Below, piece by piece: positions 8,299 to 16,522 of a stretch of DNA of 64,000 bases (positions are counted from its first letter, which is position 1; each line of letters starts with the position of its first letter). The notes beneath the pieces were generated by a model. That model made no database searches, had not been told where the DNA came from, and saw nothing but the letters and a program-made list of their open reading frames with translations. Made by a program: the position numbers and the translations under genes. The DNA comes from Larkinella punicea (GTDB lineage Bacteria; Bacteroidota; Bacteroidia; Cytophagales; Spirosomataceae), in NCBI RefSeq assembly GCF_003334855.1, contig NZ_QOWE01000005.1, positions 62,001 to 126,000 of the forward strand, given 5' to 3'.

Positions 8299-10161
8299 TT
8301 AATCCAGGACGAATTCTTCCTGCCAGTTGTCCTTTTCCTGCCACTCTGGTTGTTTTTTCTTGTCGAATACATAATTTCCCACCACCAGGTAATCCATTTC
8401 GGTCCGCATAAAACACCGGTAGGCATCATCCGGCGTGTTCACGATAGGTTCTCCGCGTACGTTGAAACTGGTGTTGACAATTACGCCGTAGCCCGTCCGC
8501 TTTTTGAAAGCGTTGATCAACTGCCAGTACCGCGGGTTCGTATTCTGGTGAACGGTTTGAATCCGGGCGGAGAAATCAATGTGTGTAATCGACGGCAAAT
8601 CGGAGCGCAAATGATACAATTTATCCCGCAACGAAAGGCTGTCATAATTGGCGGGCAACGGCATCCGGCGGCTTTCCAGCACCGGGTGCACCAGCAACAT
8701 ATAGGGCGAAATACCGTCGTAGTCAAAGTATTCGTGACAATCTTCGGCCAGAACCGAGGGCGCAAAAGGTCGAAACGATTCTCGGTATTTGATTTTCAGG
8801 TTTAATTTTTTCTGCATTTCCGCGCTGCGCGGATCACCCAGAATGCTGCGTCCACCCAAGGCCCTCGGTCCGAATTCCATCCGTCCCTGAACCCAGCCGA
8901 CGACGTTTTCATTGGCCAGCAAGCGGGCAGTCTCTTCGCTCAATTTGCCAAAATCGTCGTAGCGTGTGTAAACACTTTTGTACTTTTTGGCCATCAATTC
9001 AACGTCGAGGTCCGAGAAGGTGGGACCGAGATAGGAACCCAGCATGGCATCGTCTTTGTAGTCTACAATCCGTTCTTTACCGAAATAAATGTGGTAAGCG
9101 GCCAGGGCAGCCCCGAGGGCACCACCGGCATCACCGGCTGCGGGTTGAATGAAAATATTCCTGAAAACGCCCGATTTCTGCAATTTCCCGTTGGCCACGC
9201 AGTTGAGCGCCACCCCACCGGCCAACACCAGATTGTCGGCCCCGGTCAACTGTCGGGCCTCGCGGGCCATGTTGACAACGATATCTTCCGTGACGCGCTG
9301 GATGGCCAGGCCCAGATTACAATGTTCTGGCTTCAGCTCATCCTCTGCGTTGCGTTTGGGAATTCTGAACAGGGCTTCCCACTTCTTTTCGTGAACCATC
9401 CGCAAACCGGTCGCATAATCGAAATAATCCTGATCGAGCCAAACCGATCCGTCGGCTTTCAGCTCAATCAATTTATCTTTTATCAAACCAACGTACCGGT
9501 CAACATCCGGCGAACGGGGATCACCATACGGAGCCAGGCCCATCAGTTTGTATTCTCCGGAGTTGACCCGAAATCCCAGAAAATAGGTAAAAGCCGAATA
9601 CAGCAGTCCCAACGAATGCGGGAAATGCAACTCTTTCAGAATCGTGATGGATGCCCCTTCACCCAGCCCGATCGATGCCGTCGCCCACTCACCCACGCCA
9701 TCGATCGTCAGAATAGCGGCTTTATCAAACGCGGATGGGTAATACGCACTGGCAGCATGGGATAAGTGGTGTTCAGGAAAGAGTAGTTTTACCGGTTTTT
9801 TGGGGTCATATCCCAGCTTTTTCAATTCGTCCCGGATGAGCCGTTTCAGGAATAATTTATCTTTCATCCAAACCGGCATGGCCGTCAGAAATGATCGCAA
9901 TCCGCGGGGAGCAAAGGTGTAATAGGTTTCCAGCAATCGCTCGAATTTCAGCAGGGGTTTGTCGTAGAACACAATGGCATCCAGCTTATTAAGGGCCGTT
10001 CCACCATATTCCAGACAATAGCGAATCGCATTCGAAGGAAAACCGGGATCGTGTTTTTTGCGGGTAAACCGTTCTTCCTGCGCTGCCGCTACAATTCGTC
10101 CGTCTTCAATCAAAGCCGCAGCGGAATCGTGGTAAAAAGCTGATATTCCTAAAATGGTCAT
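8299..10161 (-). CDS. Carbamoyltransferase, NodU/CmcH/TobZ family
   Basis: 620 residues, full length for the family. The N-terminal ASKHA-fold domain opens GISAFYHDSAAALIEDGRIV, includes PEHHLSHAASAYYPS (conserved metal and nucleotide-binding His residues) and ILTIDGVGEWATASIG. The YrdC-like C-terminal region has EFGPRALGGRSILGDPR and RGEPIVNTPDDAYRCF. These enzymes activate carbamoyl phosphate with ATP and carbamoylate hydroxyl groups of sugars or natural products. Beside SxtJ and DUF5989 genes, and near a membrane SGNH gene and glycan genes, the acceptor here is likely a surface glycan or lipid-linked sugar, which is inference. The 239 bp upstream (10162-10400) are AT-rich with no gene seen. 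Confidence 0.93.
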   Translation of the reverse strand: MTILGISAFYHDSAAALIEDGRIVAAAQEERFTRKKHDPGFPSNAIRYCLEYGGTALNKLDAIVFYDKPLLKFERLLETYYTFAPRGLRSFLTAMPVWMKDKLFLKRLIRDELKKLGYDPKKPVKLLFPEHHLSHAASAYYPSAFDKAAILTIDGVGEWATASIGLGEGASITILKELHFPHSLGLLYSAFTYFLGFRVNSGEYKLMGLAPYGDPRSPDVDRYVGLIKDKLIELKADGSVWLDQDYFDYATGLRMVHEKKWEALFRIPKRNAEDELKPEHCNLGLAIQRVTEDIVVNMAREARQLTGADNLVLAGGVALNCVANGKLQKSGVFRNIFIQPAAGDAGGALGAALAAYHIYFGKERIVDYKDDAMLGSYLGPTFSDLDVELMAKKYKSVYTRYDDFGKLSEETARLLANENVVGWVQGRMEFGPRALGGRSILGDPRSAEMQKKLNLKIKYRESFRPFAPSVLAEDCHEYFDYDGISPYMLLVHPVLESRRMPLPANYDSLSLRDKLYHLRSDLPSITHIDFSARIQTVHQNTNPRYWQLINAFKKRTGYGVIVNTSFNVRGEPIVNTPDDAYRCFMRTEMDYLVVGNYVFDKKKQPEWQEKDNWQEEFVLD

Positions 10162-10400
10162 GGTGTGGGGAAATCCGGAAAAATCTTATTGAAACACCTT
10201 GGTATTGTTAAAGTTTTTCTGGCTATATCCTTATTTTAATTGTGTGAATATACTAGATTTTACTTATTACGTATAGCTGTCTCATCATTTTTCCAGGGTT
10301 CCCTGAAGTATATACGTTTTCTCCAAACTAACTACTGACAAAAGCAGGTTTTTAGCAGCATCACCTTATACCGTTTCTGGTGAAGCGTAGTATTTAGTGA

Positions 10401-11810
10401 TCATTCGTAACCCATTTTCTGCGACTTCGAGGGCAGACCAACAGCCGAACGATACACCGGATGGTTCATGATCACCTCTGCCGCAAGTGCTTCTCCCTGA
10501 ACCGTCCAATGCCCGTCGCAAGAAACGTACAACTGTTCAGGGTCGCCTTTGTATTTCAGAAATGAAGGCGCCAACGGAATAAATCCGATGCCATTTTGCT
10601 GGCAGAATTGGCTCAGCAACGGGTCAACCCGGTTGGATTTGCCTTGTTTCAGGGCTTTGAGATCCGGCAAAATAGGAATCGAGAGTAGGATAACCTTCTT
10701 TCCCCCGGCCTCTTCCTTCAATTTTTTCAACGAGTACCGTACACGGTTCCATTCCTCCTCCGTAAACTGTTCATACCGGCTAAATTTCCCTTCCCTGTAG
10801 CTTTTCGAATTCAATTCACGTAATAATCGGAATAGACTGGAATGGGCGAGTAAGTCGGCTTTCAGTTTGCCGGATAGTGGTAAATGACTATAGACCGAAT
10901 CGACTACTTTTAACAACGACGCCGGGGTATGATCGCCATGCTGAATGGATTGGGCAACGTTTGCCAGACTATACCGTAGAGTATAGTCTGGATACGATCC
11001 CTGCCAATAAGGCATAAAGGAGGGCCATTCAACAAGTCGATAAGCTTCCTTTTCAGTGTAGGTCTCAAAATCATTGGCCGGTAAAAATCCGATCATCAGA
11101 ACGTCAGCCTCATAGGCCTTGCCTATGGTTTTGTAGATCAAATAATAGTCCAATGGGCCCGCTCCGCTAATCGCAAAATTGAGGTGTTCGAGACGAGTTT
11201 GTTTTTCCAGAACCGCCGACCAGCGATTGGAGTTGCTCACCATGAACCCTTCGCTATACGAATCGCCGAAAACGGCCACCCGTTTTCGGGTCGAATCCGG
11301 ATTTTTGATGGACCGCTGCCGGTCATTTGCTCCAACGGAATTATAATTCCAGTGAATGGAATCGCCCGCGCAATTGATAAAGTGATAGGATTTATTATGA
11401 ATGCGCCACCGGCCTACGTGTGGCTCGATTTCACAAACCGGAAAAGGATTACCTTTGGCTTCGGCCGAAGAAATGTAAAACCGCCGAAAAATAAACGAAT
11501 AAGAATTTACCAGCTTCAGTCCTAATACCAAATGGCCGATCCCTTCGAGAAAAACGATGAAAAACAGCCCTGAAAAAGTTAATAACGCATAATTCTGAAT
11601 GGTTTTTTGCCGGGCTGTCAACCCCCAACTAAGCCCGACTCCCAGCCCAACCAGAATAAAAACCGCTATAAAAACATTGTTATAAGCTACGTTGCCAATT
11701 AACCCGTCCGCATTTCCTCTGTTTTTATCATACACATAACAGCTCAGCCATAAACCTACCAAACCAAGTGTTACGACACTCCAAAGCCTTACTATACCCT
11801 TCCTGAACAT
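10401..11810 (-). CDS. Membrane-anchored SGNH/GDSL hydrolase-like protein
   Basis: About 469 residues from the ATG at 11810. An alternative TTG at 11855 lies upstream of the promoter and is rejected. Three N-terminal membrane helices (about residues 8-25, 43-62 and 75-100) are followed by a soluble domain with SGNH blocks: GDSYSEGF (block I, nucleophile Ser), ISGAGPLDYY (block II Gly), GFLPANDFE (block III Asn) and DGHWTVQGEALAAE (block V Asp-His). Such proteins remove or transfer acyl groups on glycans in the periplasm. It precedes the carbamoyltransferase on the same strand with a 239-bp gap, so the two may act on the same glycan. The substrate is unknown. Confidence 0.8.
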   Translation of the reverse strand: MFRKGIVRLWSVVTLGLVGLWLSCYVYDKNRGNADGLIGNVAYNNVFIAVFILVGLGVGLSWGLTARQKTIQNYALLTFSGLFFIVFLEGIGHLVLGLKLVNSYSFIFRRFYISSAEAKGNPFPVCEIEPHVGRWRIHNKSYHFINCAGDSIHWNYNSVGANDRQRSIKNPDSTRKRVAVFGDSYSEGFMVSNSNRWSAVLEKQTRLEHLNFAISGAGPLDYYLIYKTIGKAYEADVLMIGFLPANDFETYTEKEAYRLVEWPSFMPYWQGSYPDYTLRYSLANVAQSIQHGDHTPASLLKVVDSVYSHLPLSGKLKADLLAHSSLFRLLRELNSKSYREGKFSRYEQFTEEEWNRVRYSLKKLKEEAGGKKVILLSIPILPDLKALKQGKSNRVDPLLSQFCQQNGIGFIPLAPSFLKYKGDPEQLYVSCDGHWTVQGEALAAEVIMNHPVYRSAVGLPSKSQKMGYE

Positions 11811-11829
11811 TTCCTTCGAATAAGATCGA

Positions 11830-11859
11830 CAAAAGTAATTATATTGTACATGCAATCAA
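11830..11859 (-). promoter_or_regulatory. Bacteroidota promoter of the SGNH gene
   Basis: On the minus strand TACTTTTG (11837-11830) matches TAnnTTTG and TTG (11859-11857) stands 19 nt upstream, the consensus spacing. Transcription would begin about 11826, 15 nt before the ATG at 11810. This also fixes the start codon. The divergent space between here and 12132 is AT-rich; no gene or RNA was seen in it. Confidence 0.75.
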
Positions 11860-12132
11860 TATGTTTTTACTTAATATTTCGACAAGCGGCCAAAACTGGG
11901 CAATTTAGTAAGATAAGAACGTGTAATTTATTCGCACCAATTTGAGTATACTCCTACAGGACCACTTTGTAAAGTAAATGGTTGCAATCATTTTACAAAT
12001 AAAAAATAATATTAATTATAGGAATAGAAATATATCCCGAAGAGCTTCTGATCCCTGATCGATGGGAAAATATTCCGTACCCGACCGTTCTATAGAAAAG
12101 CCGCTGTATTTCGTCTGGGGATGTAAATTGAC

Positions 12133-12140
12133 TATATTTG
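12133..12140 (+). promoter_or_regulatory. -7 promoter element of the Ppx/GppA gene
   Basis: TATATTTG matches TAnnTTTG exactly; TTTC at 12109-12112 is a weak -33 candidate. Initiation near 12147 would lie downstream of the first possible ATG (12062) and 26 nt before the TTG at 12173, which argues for the TTG start. Confidence 0.55.
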
Positions 12141-12172
12141 GGCGTTTCAGTACCACTTTTCCCGACTTCATT

Positions 12173-13063
12173 TTGAAAATTGCTGCCATCGATATCGGCT
12201 CCAACGCGGCCCGTCTCCAGATTTCTACGGTTCTGCACGTGGACGACGTGATTAGTTTCAAGAAGGTTGAATACGTCCGGTTTCCGCTTCGGCTGGGTCA
12301 CGATGTGTTCAACTTCGGCGAAATTACGCCCGAAAGCGAAGTTCGTACCAATAAACTGATGCAGGTGTATAAGTTGTTGATGGAACTCCACGAAGTGGAA
12401 GACTACATGGCCTGCGCCACCTCGGCCATGCGGGAAGCCGTCAACGGCCACAAAGTGGCGACCCGAATCAAGGAGTTGACCGGCATCGAAATCAACATCA
12501 TCGACGGCCAAAAAGAAGCCGAACTGATCAATAATGTGGTGGTGCAGGCCCTCGACGAACGGCAGTTTCTGCACATCGACGTGGGCGGTGGCAGCACCGA
12601 ACTGAACCTGTATTTGAACCGGAAAAAGGTCAATTCGAAGTCGTTCAAAATCGGCTCCGTGCGCTCATTGGAAGGAAAAGAAACCAAAGGGGCCTGGAAC
12701 AAAATGAAAGACTGGGTGGATGAAAACGTGCTGATGACGCAGGATATGGTCGCCGTTGGTACGGGCGGAAACATCAACAAGATCTTCAACCTCGTGGCGA
12801 AAGTCAATGACACAACGACCCTGGCGGAAATTGAACGGATGCGGAATTACATTTCGGGCTATAGCCTGGAAGACCGGATCAACAAACTGCGGCTGAATGC
12901 CGACCGGGCCGACGTCATCATTCCGGCGGCAGACATCTACATTTCGGTTATGAAATGGGCCGGAGCCGACACCATTGTGGTTCCTGATTTGGGCCTGAAA
13001 GACGGTATTCTTCAGTTGGTCTATGAACGCTGGGGCAAAAAGCAGCCGAAAAAAAAGCCTTAG
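12173..13063 (+). CDS. Exopolyphosphatase/guanosine pentaphosphate phosphatase family protein
   Basis: 296 residues from a TTG start (KIAAIDIGSNAARLQ). The frame is open back to 12062, but the promoter and the family's usual N-terminus, which begins right before the AIDIGSN phosphate-binding motif, support the shorter protein. Other ASKHA/Ppx motifs are CATSAMREA (phosphate 1 region), HIDVGGGSTEL (second phosphate loop) and GTGGNINKI. The family hydrolyses polyphosphate or pppGpp. The protein is a single Ppx-GppA domain without the C-terminal HD domain of E. coli Ppx. The downstream acyltransferase gene begins 30 bp later, so they may be co-transcribed. Confidence 0.88.
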   Translation: MKIAAIDIGSNAARLQISTVLHVDDVISFKKVEYVRFPLRLGHDVFNFGEITPESEVRTNKLMQVYKLLMELHEVEDYMACATSAMREAVNGHKVATRIKELTGIEINIIDGQKEAELINNVVVQALDERQFLHIDVGGGSTELNLYLNRKKVNSKSFKIGSVRSLEGKETKGAWNKMKDWVDENVLMTQDMVAVGTGGNINKIFNLVAKVNDTTTLAEIERMRNYISGYSLEDRINKLRLNADRADVIIPAADIYISVMKWAGADTIVVPDLGLKDGILQLVYERWGKKQPKKKP

Positions 13064-13093
13064 TTCCCGAAAATTTCAAGCAGTGAACCGGCT

Positions 13094-14035
13094 GTGTACG
13101 AACTTCTTCAGGTAGAAAACCCGCTCCCGGAACAGATTCCGCCGTTCTGCCAGGACGGTTTTCTGTTCCTTCAGGCCCGTCACCTGCTCAACCAGCCGGA
13201 TCGACCGCTCCACTATTTTGCCCTCCTCAACCCAAAAACTGGCCAGTCCGAGGCCCGTTGTGCGGTTTTTATCCGCGACGACTGGGCTATAAGCCCATCG
13301 GCTGCCTCGTTTGGTTCCATTGAATTTTCGGATGAGTTGCCGGACGAAGAAATAGTCCGCCTGGTAGACGCCGTAGTAACAAGTAGTAAAAAATTACTAG
13401 TCCAGGGAATTCGAATAGTCAATTATCCGGATTGCTATTTGCCGTTTCATTCCCAGCGACTTCGTGCGGTATTGCTGGACGCCGGTTTTGCGGTGAAATA
13501 TGAAGAACTCAATCAGCATTTGCCGGTCAGCCCCCGTTCCTTTACCGAACACCTGCATACTGCCGAACGGCGACGGCTTCGGAAATGCCAGCAGGCGGGT
13601 TTTACGACTCAAATCCGGGAAAATCCGGATGTGGAGACCTTGTTTGCCTTCATCCGGAAAGCCCGGCTGCGGAAAAACCTGCCTCTGTCAATGAGCAGCA
13701 AAGAGCTTGCCAATCTTCTCACCAATTTTGGGGATGTCTGCCCGGTTTTTACGGTGTGCGATGGCGACCAACTCATTGCCACCTGCCTGGGCATTCGCGT
13801 TGCGCCCGGTATTCTCTATTACTTTTTACCCGCCGATCATGAAGATTATCAACAGTTTAGCTCGTCGGTGCTGTTGATCGAAAGCCTGTACACCTATTGT
13901 CAGCAACACCAGATTCCATTGCTCGATCTGGGTATTTCGACCAGCCGGGGCATTCGAAACGAGGGATTGATCCGTTTTAAAAGTCAACTGGGCGCGGTGG
14001 AGTCGGCGAAGTTGGTGTTTGAAATGCGGTTTTGA
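13094..14035 (+). CDS. FemAB/GNAT-like acyltransferase
   Basis: 313 residues with a probable GTG start. The C-terminal half resembles a GNAT fold of the FemAB or BioF2-like type: LHTAERRRLRKCQQAGF, FIRKARLRKNLPLSMS, DQLIATCLGIRVAPGILYYFLPADHEDYQQFSSSVLLIESLY and LDLGISTSRGIRNEGLIRFKSQLGA, the last being the usual closing strand-helix of these proteins. FemAB-like enzymes transfer aminoacyl or acyl groups to peptidoglycan or other acceptors. The N-terminal half is not recognised. Substrate and pathway are unknown, and the neighbour Ppx/GppA gives no clear hint. Confidence 0.65.
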   Translation: MYELLQVENPLPEQIPPFCQDGFLFLQARHLLNQPDRPLHYFALLNPKTGQSEARCAVFIRDDWAISPSAASFGSIEFSDELPDEEIVRLVDAVVTSSKKLLVQGIRIVNYPDCYLPFHSQRLRAVLLDAGFAVKYEELNQHLPVSPRSFTEHLHTAERRRLRKCQQAGFTTQIRENPDVETLFAFIRKARLRKNLPLSMSSKELANLLTNFGDVCPVFTVCDGDQLIATCLGIRVAPGILYYFLPADHEDYQQFSSSVLLIESLYTYCQQHQIPLLDLGISTSRGIRNEGLIRFKSQLGAVESAKLVFEMRF

Positions 14036-14054
14036 TCCCAGCATATGCCTGGAT

Positions 14055-14094
14055 AGTGAAATTATTCACTTATATTAGTGACACAATTCACTAA
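14055..14094. promoter_or_regulatory. Paired operator palindromes of the RES-Xre module
   Basis: Two inverted repeats share the half-site AGTGA/TCACT: AGTGAA-ATTA-TTCACT at 14055-14070 and TTAGTGA-CACAAT-TCACTAA at 14075-14094. Between and across them lies TATATTAG (14071-14078), a near match to the -7 element. The antitoxin start codon is 8 nt downstream. This is the expected layout for autorepression by an Xre antitoxin. Confidence 0.75.
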
Positions 14095-14101
14095 ACCAAC
14101 C

Positions 14102-14521
14102 ATGAGTCAGCCCAAATACCAAAGTGCTTCCTGGCAAAAAGTGGCCTCTACCCCTTTCGAAGTTGTAAAAACTTCCCGACAAGGCGTGTTGCGTGCTCAA
14201 GTGGATGAAATTGCCGCTTTGGTTGGGCTTACCGATAAAGAGATGGCTTATGTGTTGGGCATGACTCCCCGCAATCTGCACCGTCTTTTATCTCAGCAAC
14301 CCTTAAATATTGAAGCGTCTGAACGGCTATTGCTGTTGAAAAACGTTTTAGTACATGCATTAGATACGTTTGATGGGCGCACCACCACCGTGTTAAGCTG
14401 GCTAAAAACACCGATTCGGGAACTGGATGATCAGGCTCCGCTTCAATTGATGGATACAGTGACCGGTTTTACGTTGGTCGATGATGTTTTAGGACGGCTT
14501 GATTACGGTCTGCCTGCCTGA
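14102..14521 (+). CDS. Xre/MbcA/ParS-type antitoxin (DUF2384)
   Basis: 139 residues from ATG 14102 (MSQPKYQSAS). A GTG at 14078 lies inside the operator and is unlikely to be the start. An N-terminal Xre-like helix-turn-helix covers roughly residues 35-70 (VDEIAALVGLTDKEMAYVLGMTPRNLHRLLSQQPLNI). The C-terminal region is the antitoxin MbcA/ParS toxin-binding domain (LSWLKTPIRELDDQAPLQLMDTVTGFTLVDDVLGRLDYGL), whose last residues normally plug the toxin active site. The RES toxin gene follows 18 bp downstream. The protein should neutralise the toxin and repress its own promoter via the two upstream palindromes. Confidence 0.92.
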   Translation: MSQPKYQSASWQKVASTPFEVVKTSRQGVLRAQVDEIAALVGLTDKEMAYVLGMTPRNLHRLLSQQPLNIEASERLLLLKNVLVHALDTFDGRTTTVLSWLKTPIRELDDQAPLQLMDTVTGFTLVDDVLGRLDYGLPA

Positions 14522-14539
14522 CCAAACCGACTTGCTCAA

Positions 14540-15004
14540 ATGCCCACCGTTTACCGCATCATTCGTGAGAAATTTACCGATCAACCACTGTCCGTTGAAG
14601 GCAGTCGTCTCTTTGGTGCCCGCTGGAACCCCAAAGGAACTGGCGTTCTGTATACGACTTCGACACCGGAACTAGGTCTGGTAGAAACTTTAGCGCATGC
14701 ACCGAAGATTCGCTATGAGGATTTACCTACCTATTGGCTGTTTTCGATTGAAGCGCCTGATGATATCCAGTACTATCAGCGAGATGCTATGCCGGACTTC
14801 TGGCAGGATAAAACCTACGAACGAACCCAACTGTGGCTGAAGGACTGGTTGCAAAAGCCGGACCATTTGGCGGTCGCGGTTCCTTCGGTTATTGTGCCTT
14901 TTTCTTTTAATATCATTTTTCATCCATACCATCCGCAATTCGACCAATTACGAATCACCAATCAGGAGATCATTCCGATCGACCGTCGGCTGTGGATGTC
15001 CTGA
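14540..15004 (+). CDS. RES-domain toxin
   Basis: 154 residues, a compact RES domain. The family's conserved Arg is in SRLFGARWNPKG, the Glu in TPELGLVETLAH and the Ser/Asn region in SVIVPFSFNIIFHPYHPQF. RES toxins (MbcT, Res, ParT) attack NAD+ or ADP-ribosylate targets. It closes with the usual QLRITNQEIIPIDRRLW tail. It follows its antitoxin directly. The stop TGA (15002-15004) abuts the stop of the convergent flippase gene with no gap, so no terminator fits between them. No sign of damage is visible and the module appears intact. Confidence 0.93.
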   Translation: MPTVYRIIREKFTDQPLSVEGSRLFGARWNPKGTGVLYTTSTPELGLVETLAHAPKIRYEDLPTYWLFSIEAPDDIQYYQRDAMPDFWQDKTYERTQLWLKDWLQKPDHLAVAVPSVIVPFSFNIIFHPYHPQFDQLRITNQEIIPIDRRLWMS

Positions 15005-16513
15005 TCACCGCCGTCGAAAGCCCCGCACACGCCCCAGCACTGACCCCATCAAGCCATTCATATCTTCCGACACCCGGAACCACAGAATCAGCCCGGCAAA
15101 CAGGCCCATCAGCACCAGCGAGCGTCCGATAATGCTGAACAATACCAGCCACAACGAACCGTTCCACGCGGGAAGAAGGAGAGAAACGCAATAGACCAGC
15201 ACCAGAACCGCAAGGGCTTTGACGCCCGAAAACGTGAACGGCAGGATTCGGAAAAACACCCAGACCAAACCGACTTTGCTCAGGGCAAAAATCAGCGTAG
15301 TGAGCGTGGTAGCAAAAGCGGCTCCGTCGATGCCGTAGCGCGGAATCAGGTAGGCGTTGGCGCCAATGGCCAGACAGGCCATCACAATCATCAGCAACGT
15401 GGCGTAGCGGTAGTATTTGGAATAATTGATGATTTCACCGTTCACACCCGTAGCCATCTCAAACAGCTTCGCCGACGCCAGCAGCAACACCACGTGTTTG
15501 CCTTGTCGATAGATGTCGGCTTTCGGCAACAGGCTGAAAATACCGTCGATGTTGGTCCAGATCAGTAGAAAAACCAACCCACCCGCCAGCAACTGATTCA
15601 GCGACGATTTGTGGTATAGCTCCTGAACGTGCGCCATATCGTTCTGTCGCAACGAATTGGAAACCAGTGGCGTCGAAATCTGCGTGATGGTTTTTCGGGG
15701 AATTTCAATAATGCCGGCAATGTAGGTCGCGATGATAAAAATAGCGGCATTGGTCAGTCCTTCGCCACCGGAAAGCATCGTGCGGTCGATGAAATACACC
15801 ACCTGCGTGCCGACGCCCCCCATGACGACAAACAGACCGAAATACATCATCTGCCGAAACATGCCGTCTTTCAACCGCGTCACATCGAACCGCAGCGAAA
15901 ACTTGCCCAACTGATAAATATAGACCAGCAGAATGACCACCGCCAGACCGTACGACCCAATCATCAGGTACAGCATCCAGTCGAAATTATACCAGCCCAG
16001 CCCAAACAGCAGAATCACCAGCACATTCGCCAGTTTCAGATACACTTCGCGAATGAAGGTCGGGATGGCAATGCGGGCGTTGTTACGGCAGTAGGCTTCC
16101 AGCACGGAGATGTAAATCCAGAAAATCGTGAGCGGCACCACCAGCACATGATACGGAATCAGACCCGCCGATTTTTCAGCAAAGTAATCCTGAATGGGTT
16201 GTTCGAACAGAAAATAAGCCGCCGTAAACAGGCTGATGCCAATCAGGGGAAAAGCCAGCAGGAAACCCAGAAAACCGTTATTCTGCGTTTTGTCATCGCG
16301 GAAATAGCCAAAAAACCGGTCGGTGATAAACGGCGCGCCGAGGTGCGCAAACGCGGCAAAAAGCAGGCTATTTTCCAGCAACAAACGCGAAATCGCCAGT
16401 TGGTCGGTCGACAGAAAGTGCAGCGAAACGTACAACTGGTTAATAATCCCGATGCCGACTCCAATGTAGGAACCGATGCTGGCTTTCAGGCTTTGACGAA
16501 TGACAATTCCCAT
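15005..16513 (-). CDS. Polysaccharide flippase (Wzx/PST, MOP superfamily)
   Basis: 502 residues, almost wholly hydrophobic with about 12-14 predicted membrane helices, starting MGIVIRQSLKASIGSYIGVGIGIINQLYV. This start (RQSLK..IGSYIG) and YFIDRTMLSGGEGLTNAAIFIIATYIAGIIEIPRKTI are typical of Bacteroidota oligosaccharide flippases. It should move lipid-linked sugar repeat units to the periplasmic face of the inner membrane. It is the last gene of a four-gene minus-strand run (19241 to 15005) with two methyltransferases and a glycosyltransferase. The product of the cluster is a surface glycan of unknown structure. Confidence 0.9.
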   Translation of the reverse strand: MGIVIRQSLKASIGSYIGVGIGIINQLYVSLHFLSTDQLAISRLLLENSLLFAAFAHLGAPFITDRFFGYFRDDKTQNNGFLGFLLAFPLIGISLFTAAYFLFEQPIQDYFAEKSAGLIPYHVLVVPLTIFWIYISVLEAYCRNNARIAIPTFIREVYLKLANVLVILLFGLGWYNFDWMLYLMIGSYGLAVVILLVYIYQLGKFSLRFDVTRLKDGMFRQMMYFGLFVVMGGVGTQVVYFIDRTMLSGGEGLTNAAIFIIATYIAGIIEIPRKTITQISTPLVSNSLRQNDMAHVQELYHKSSLNQLLAGGLVFLLIWTNIDGIFSLLPKADIYRQGKHVVLLLASAKLFEMATGVNGEIINYSKYYRYATLLMIVMACLAIGANAYLIPRYGIDGAAFATTLTTLIFALSKVGLVWVFFRILPFTFSGVKALAVLVLVYCVSLLLPAWNGSLWLVLFSIIGRSLVLMGLFAGLILWFRVSEDMNGLMGSVLGRVRGFRRR

Positions 16514-16522
16514 GTGATTTGG

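Noticed and set aside
12062-12172. ATG at 12062 as start of the Ppx/GppA protein
   Set aside because: A -7 element (TATATTTG) lies downstream of it, and the extra 37 residues have no counterpart in the family; TTG 12173 is preferred.
14078-14101. GTG at 14078 as start of the Xre antitoxin
   Set aside because: It lies inside the second operator palindrome; the ATG at 14102 is better placed downstream of the promoter.
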